Assembly (NCBI GenBank): GCA_003165855.1
Contig: PMXH01000134.1
Coordinates: 1 to 15,807, forward strand
Origin: Acidobacteriaceae bacterium
GTDB lineage: Bacteria; Acidobacteriota; Terriglobia; Terriglobales; Acidobacteriaceae
Length of the DNA: 15,807 bases
Reading direction: 5' to 3'
This document shows, piece by piece, positions 13,812 through 15,807 of the stretch; position 1 is the stretch's first letter, and each line of letters starts with the position of its first letter. The position numbers and the translations under genes are program-made. A model generated the notes under the pieces. That model was not told the DNA's origin and did not search any database. It was given only the letters and a program-made list of their open reading frames with translations.

Positions 13812-13888
13812 TAGCAGTTAGCAATTGGCAATTAGCAGCTAGCAATTGACGGTTGGCGTTTGCTAACTGCCAATTGCTAATTGCTGAC
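13812..13888 (+). repeat. Eleven-unit heptamer array with central inversion
   Basis: The sequence divides exactly into eleven 7-mers, each starting with T. The first five are TAGCAGT, TAGCAAT, TGGCAAT, TAGCAGC, TAGCAAT; two are transitional (TGACGGT, TGGCGTT); the last four are TGCTAAC, TGCCAAT, TGCTAAT, TGCTGAC, the same unit in reverse complement. Arms 13815-13838 and 13860-13883 match at 21 of 24 positions as an inverted repeat with a 21-nt loop. It begins six bases after the rpe stop. Base composition is AT-rich compared with both neighbours. There is no T-run and no coding potential. Confidence 0.85.
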
Positions 13889-13937
13889 TCGCGTAGCTTC
13901 CAAAATCGGCAGTCGGAAATTCTGAGTCGAGGTATTC

Positions 13938-15437
13938 ATGTCACGTCGAAGTTCATTGGTTGCGGTGCTGGGTGTGCTGCTGATGGTTACGGCGGCTTGT
14001 ACCAACAAGAAGGCCGTGAATCCGCTGGCGAATGTGGGGTCGAAGCAGCCGGACAAGGTGCTGTTCGACAGAGCAATGGACGCGATGAAGCATAACCGTT
14101 TCGACGTGGCGCGGATGACGCTGCAGACCTTGATCAATACTTATCCGGACTCGGAATTTATCGCGCGGGCGAAGCTGGCGGTGGGCGATTCGTGGTATGC
14201 GGAGGGCGGGACGGCGTCGCTGGCGCAGGCGGAGCAGGAGTATCGCGATTTCGAGACGTTCTTTCCCAACATGCCGGAAGCGGCCGAGGCGCAGTTGAAG
14301 ATCGCGAACATCCAGTACCAGCAGATGGAGAAGTCGGACCGCGACTATACCCATGCCCGGCGGGCGGAGGATGAGTACCGGAACCTGATCATGCAGTATC
14401 CGGATAACCCGAAGCTGGTAAAAGAAGGAAAAGAGCGATTGCTGGAAGTGCAGGAAGTGCTGGCTGACCGGGAGTTTGGGATTGGAAAATTCTACTTCTA
14501 TCGGATGTCGTATCCGGCGTCGATTGCGCGGTTGAAGACGCTGGTGGAGAAATATCCGCTGTACAGCCGAGCCGATGAGGCACTGTATCTGCTGGGGCAG
14601 AACTACGAAGGGCAGATGACACAGATGCGGGCAAGGCCTACCTGCGTGAAGACCGCTCCGCGGGCAGGGTGCGTGCCGGAGCAGGTTAAGGCCAACATGG
14701 TTGAGGAACTGACCAAGCAAGCCGCCGGCGCCTATTCCCAGATTATTACGCGGTATCCGGTGATGGACCGCGGGGATGATGCAAAGAAGCGGCTGGCAGC
14801 ACTGCACCAGCCGATTCCGCGGCCGACGAAGGCCGCGGTGGCGCAGAACCGGGCAGAAGAAGAAAGCCGCCGGGACAGCAGCCCGCTTGACCTGGCGATG
14901 AGCCTGGTGAAAAAAGGGCCTAACGTGGATCTGGCGGCGCATGTGGGAGAGCCGACGTTGGTGGATCCGACGCCGGTGGCAGCGAACCAGGAAGCATTAA
15001 GAACGACGCGGGAAGCGATGGGGATTCCAGCGGGCGAGCATGGAGTGAGTGCGGAGATCGTATCCGGAGGAGTTCCGGCGGCGAATGATCCGGCCCCTCG
15101 CTCCGATACGGCGACGGATAGCGGACCGCTCTTTGCCCGGCAGCCGACGAGTGCTCCGGATCCGAACGAGCTGAAGCCTTCGGCCGATGCGACTGTATTG
15201 AAGCCCAGCGGGCCGCCGGATCCGAATGAGTTGACCCCGGTCGCCGAAGCCCAGAATGCGGTAGCAAACAGTCAACCCTTGCCTCCGCCGGTACAGGTGA
15301 ACGAGATCCAGCAAGCGCAGGCGGCGGGTACCTCGACTGTCGCGAGTGCGGGTTCGAGTTCTCTGGCGAGCGATCAGGATGTTTCGAGCAGCAAGAAGAA
15401 GAAAAAGAAGGGGTTGAAGAAGATCATGCCGTTCTGA
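13938..15437 (+). CDS. bamD: Outer membrane assembly lipoprotein, BamD/YfiO-like
   Basis: Predicted periplasmic lipoprotein anchored in the outer membrane that works with BamA to insert beta-barrel proteins. A basic start, hydrophobic stretch and lipobox VTAAC give a lipidated Cys at residue 21. Residues ~35-235 hold TPR-like helical repeats (DRAMDAMKHNRFDVARMTLQ, ...TYPDSEFIARAKLAVGDSWY, ...PASIARLKTLVEKYPLYSRADEALYLLG) in the BamD pattern. The remaining ~200 residues are unusual for BamD (normally ~245-300 aa): a low-complexity Pro/Ala/Ser tail with a duplicated PDPNEL(K/T)P unit, ending in a Ser-rich segment plus a poly-Lys run and GLKKIMPF. GAGG five bases before the ATG supports the start. 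It could instead be a general TPR lipoprotein, but the size and spacing of its first half fit BamD. Confidence 0.85.
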   Translation: MSRRSSLVAVLGVLLMVTAACTNKKAVNPLANVGSKQPDKVLFDRAMDAMKHNRFDVARMTLQTLINTYPDSEFIARAKLAVGDSWYAEGGTASLAQAEQEYRDFETFFPNMPEAAEAQLKIANIQYQQMEKSDRDYTHARRAEDEYRNLIMQYPDNPKLVKEGKERLLEVQEVLADREFGIGKFYFYRMSYPASIARLKTLVEKYPLYSRADEALYLLGQNYEGQMTQMRARPTCVKTAPRAGCVPEQVKANMVEELTKQAAGAYSQIITRYPVMDRGDDAKKRLAALHQPIPRPTKAAVAQNRAEEESRRDSSPLDLAMSLVKKGPNVDLAAHVGEPTLVDPTPVAANQEALRTTREAMGIPAGEHGVSAEIVSGGVPAANDPAPRSDTATDSGPLFARQPTSAPDPNELKPSADATVLKPSGPPDPNELTPVAEAQNAVANSQPLPPPVQVNEIQQAQAAGTSTVASAGSSSLASDQDVSSSKKKKKKGLKKIMPF

Positions 15438-15531
15438 AGCGAGGGACATCGGTATCCGGGCCACCGGACTGGACTTTGTGCCAGCATAGTTCCCTTGGGC
15501 CCGCGCGGTAGACGTTGACCACTAGTAACCA

Positions 15532-15578
15532 GGTAACCTCCCGTCCGATCATTGACTTACCTTCAAGGGCAGGTTACC
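15532..15578. promoter_or_regulatory. Inverted repeat upstream of the response regulator
   Basis: GGTAACCT (15532-15539) and AGGTTACC (15571-15578) form a perfect 8-bp inverted repeat 31 bases apart, and a TTGACT hexamer (15552-15557) lies between them. The layout could be an operator pair around a -35 element, but no good -10 is visible. The rest of 15438-15611 shows only a small CCGG hairpin after bamD. Confidence 0.3.
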
Positions 15579-15611
15579 TTCGCCATATCTCCCCTCATCA
15601 GAGGACTTTTC

Positions 15612-15807
15612 TTGGCCCGGAAGATATTGCTTGCCGACGACAGCGTGACCGCCCAGAACATGGGGCGCAAGATCCTCGCAGATGCGGGGTATGAAGTGAT
15701 TGCTGTCAACAATGGATCGGCCGCACTGAAGAAGATCGCGGAACTGAAACCCGACCTGGTCATCCTGGATGTTTACATGCCCGGCTACAGCGGGCTGGAA
15801 GTGTGCC
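15612..15807 (+). CDS. Response regulator receiver domain protein (partial, cut by window end)
   Basis: Only the first 65 codons are present. They encode a CheY-like receiver: ILLADDSVTAQ carries the acidic pair D9/D10, and LVILDVYMPGYSGLE carries the phospho-acceptor D53. The start is TTG at 15612, strongly supported by AGAGGA (15600-15605) six bases upstream; an ATG start would lie inside the domain at codon 17 and cut off the acidic pocket. The frame is open to the window edge, so any output domain (DNA-binding, PilZ or none) cannot be judged. It follows bamD by 174 bp and has no sensor kinase in view. Confidence 0.88.
   Translation, partial: MARKILLADDSVTAQNMGRKILADAGYEVIAVNNGSAALKKIAELKPDLVILDVYMPGYSGLEVC

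Noticed and set aside
13812..13888. Rho-independent terminator for rpe
   Set aside because: The stem is AT-rich and long-looped with no T-run; period-7 structure explains it better.
13953..14942. Long antisense open frame opposite bamD (329 codons)
   Set aside because: It is rich in Arg, His and Leu with no domain pattern, and the + strand has a lipobox, TPRs and a Shine-Dalgarno site.

Overview
The window is about 15.8 kb of bacterial chromosome, moderately GC-rich (roughly 60% by eye). A BamD-type outer-membrane lipoprotein and KdsB (CMP-Kdo synthesis) show a Gram-negative cell with LPS. The gene content, the BamD with a long Pro/Ser-rich and Lys-rich tail, and many intergenic palindromes suggest an acidobacterium of the Koribacter/Terriglobia type. 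That assignment is an inference from pattern, not a database result.

Layout. (1) 1-1830: sigma70-like promoter, coaD (CoA synthesis) and an overlapping class I aminotransferase, closed by a UUCG-loop terminator. (2) 1923-5555: manA, manC and a phosphomannomutase/phosphoglucomutase, all + strand. Together they form the route fructose-6-P to mannose-6-P to mannose-1-P to GDP-mannose. (3) 5642-7549: an M48 membrane metallopeptidase (+) convergent with kdsB (-). (4) 7624-8805: a strong promoter, an elongator-type tRNA-Met(CAU) and a CPBP-family intramembrane protease. (5) 8985-10700: on the - strand, an EamA/DMT transporter followed by a lone OppF/DppF-type ABC ATPase. A cluster of four GGAACATT half-sites sits over the transporter's predicted promoter. 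(6) 10859-12497: two unrecognised membrane proteins on the - strand in visibly lower-GC DNA, one apparently frameshifted. (7) 12498-13130: no gene, but a dense mosaic of palindromic elements. (8) 13131-15437: rpe (TTG start) and a bamD-like gene, separated by a striking array of inverted 7-bp repeats. (9) 15612-end: the start of a CheY-like response regulator, cut by the window edge.

Most genes are housekeeping or envelope biogenesis: sugar nucleotides, Kdo activation, outer-membrane assembly and membrane proteolysis. The least explained parts are intergenic. Two loci (4071-4133 and 13812-13888) are built from degenerate heptamers that flip strand in the middle and so form large imperfect inverted repeats. 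The operator-like cluster at 10724-10781 and the hairpin mosaic at 12529-13088 come next. No CRISPR array, transposase, phage gene or obvious defence system is visible.
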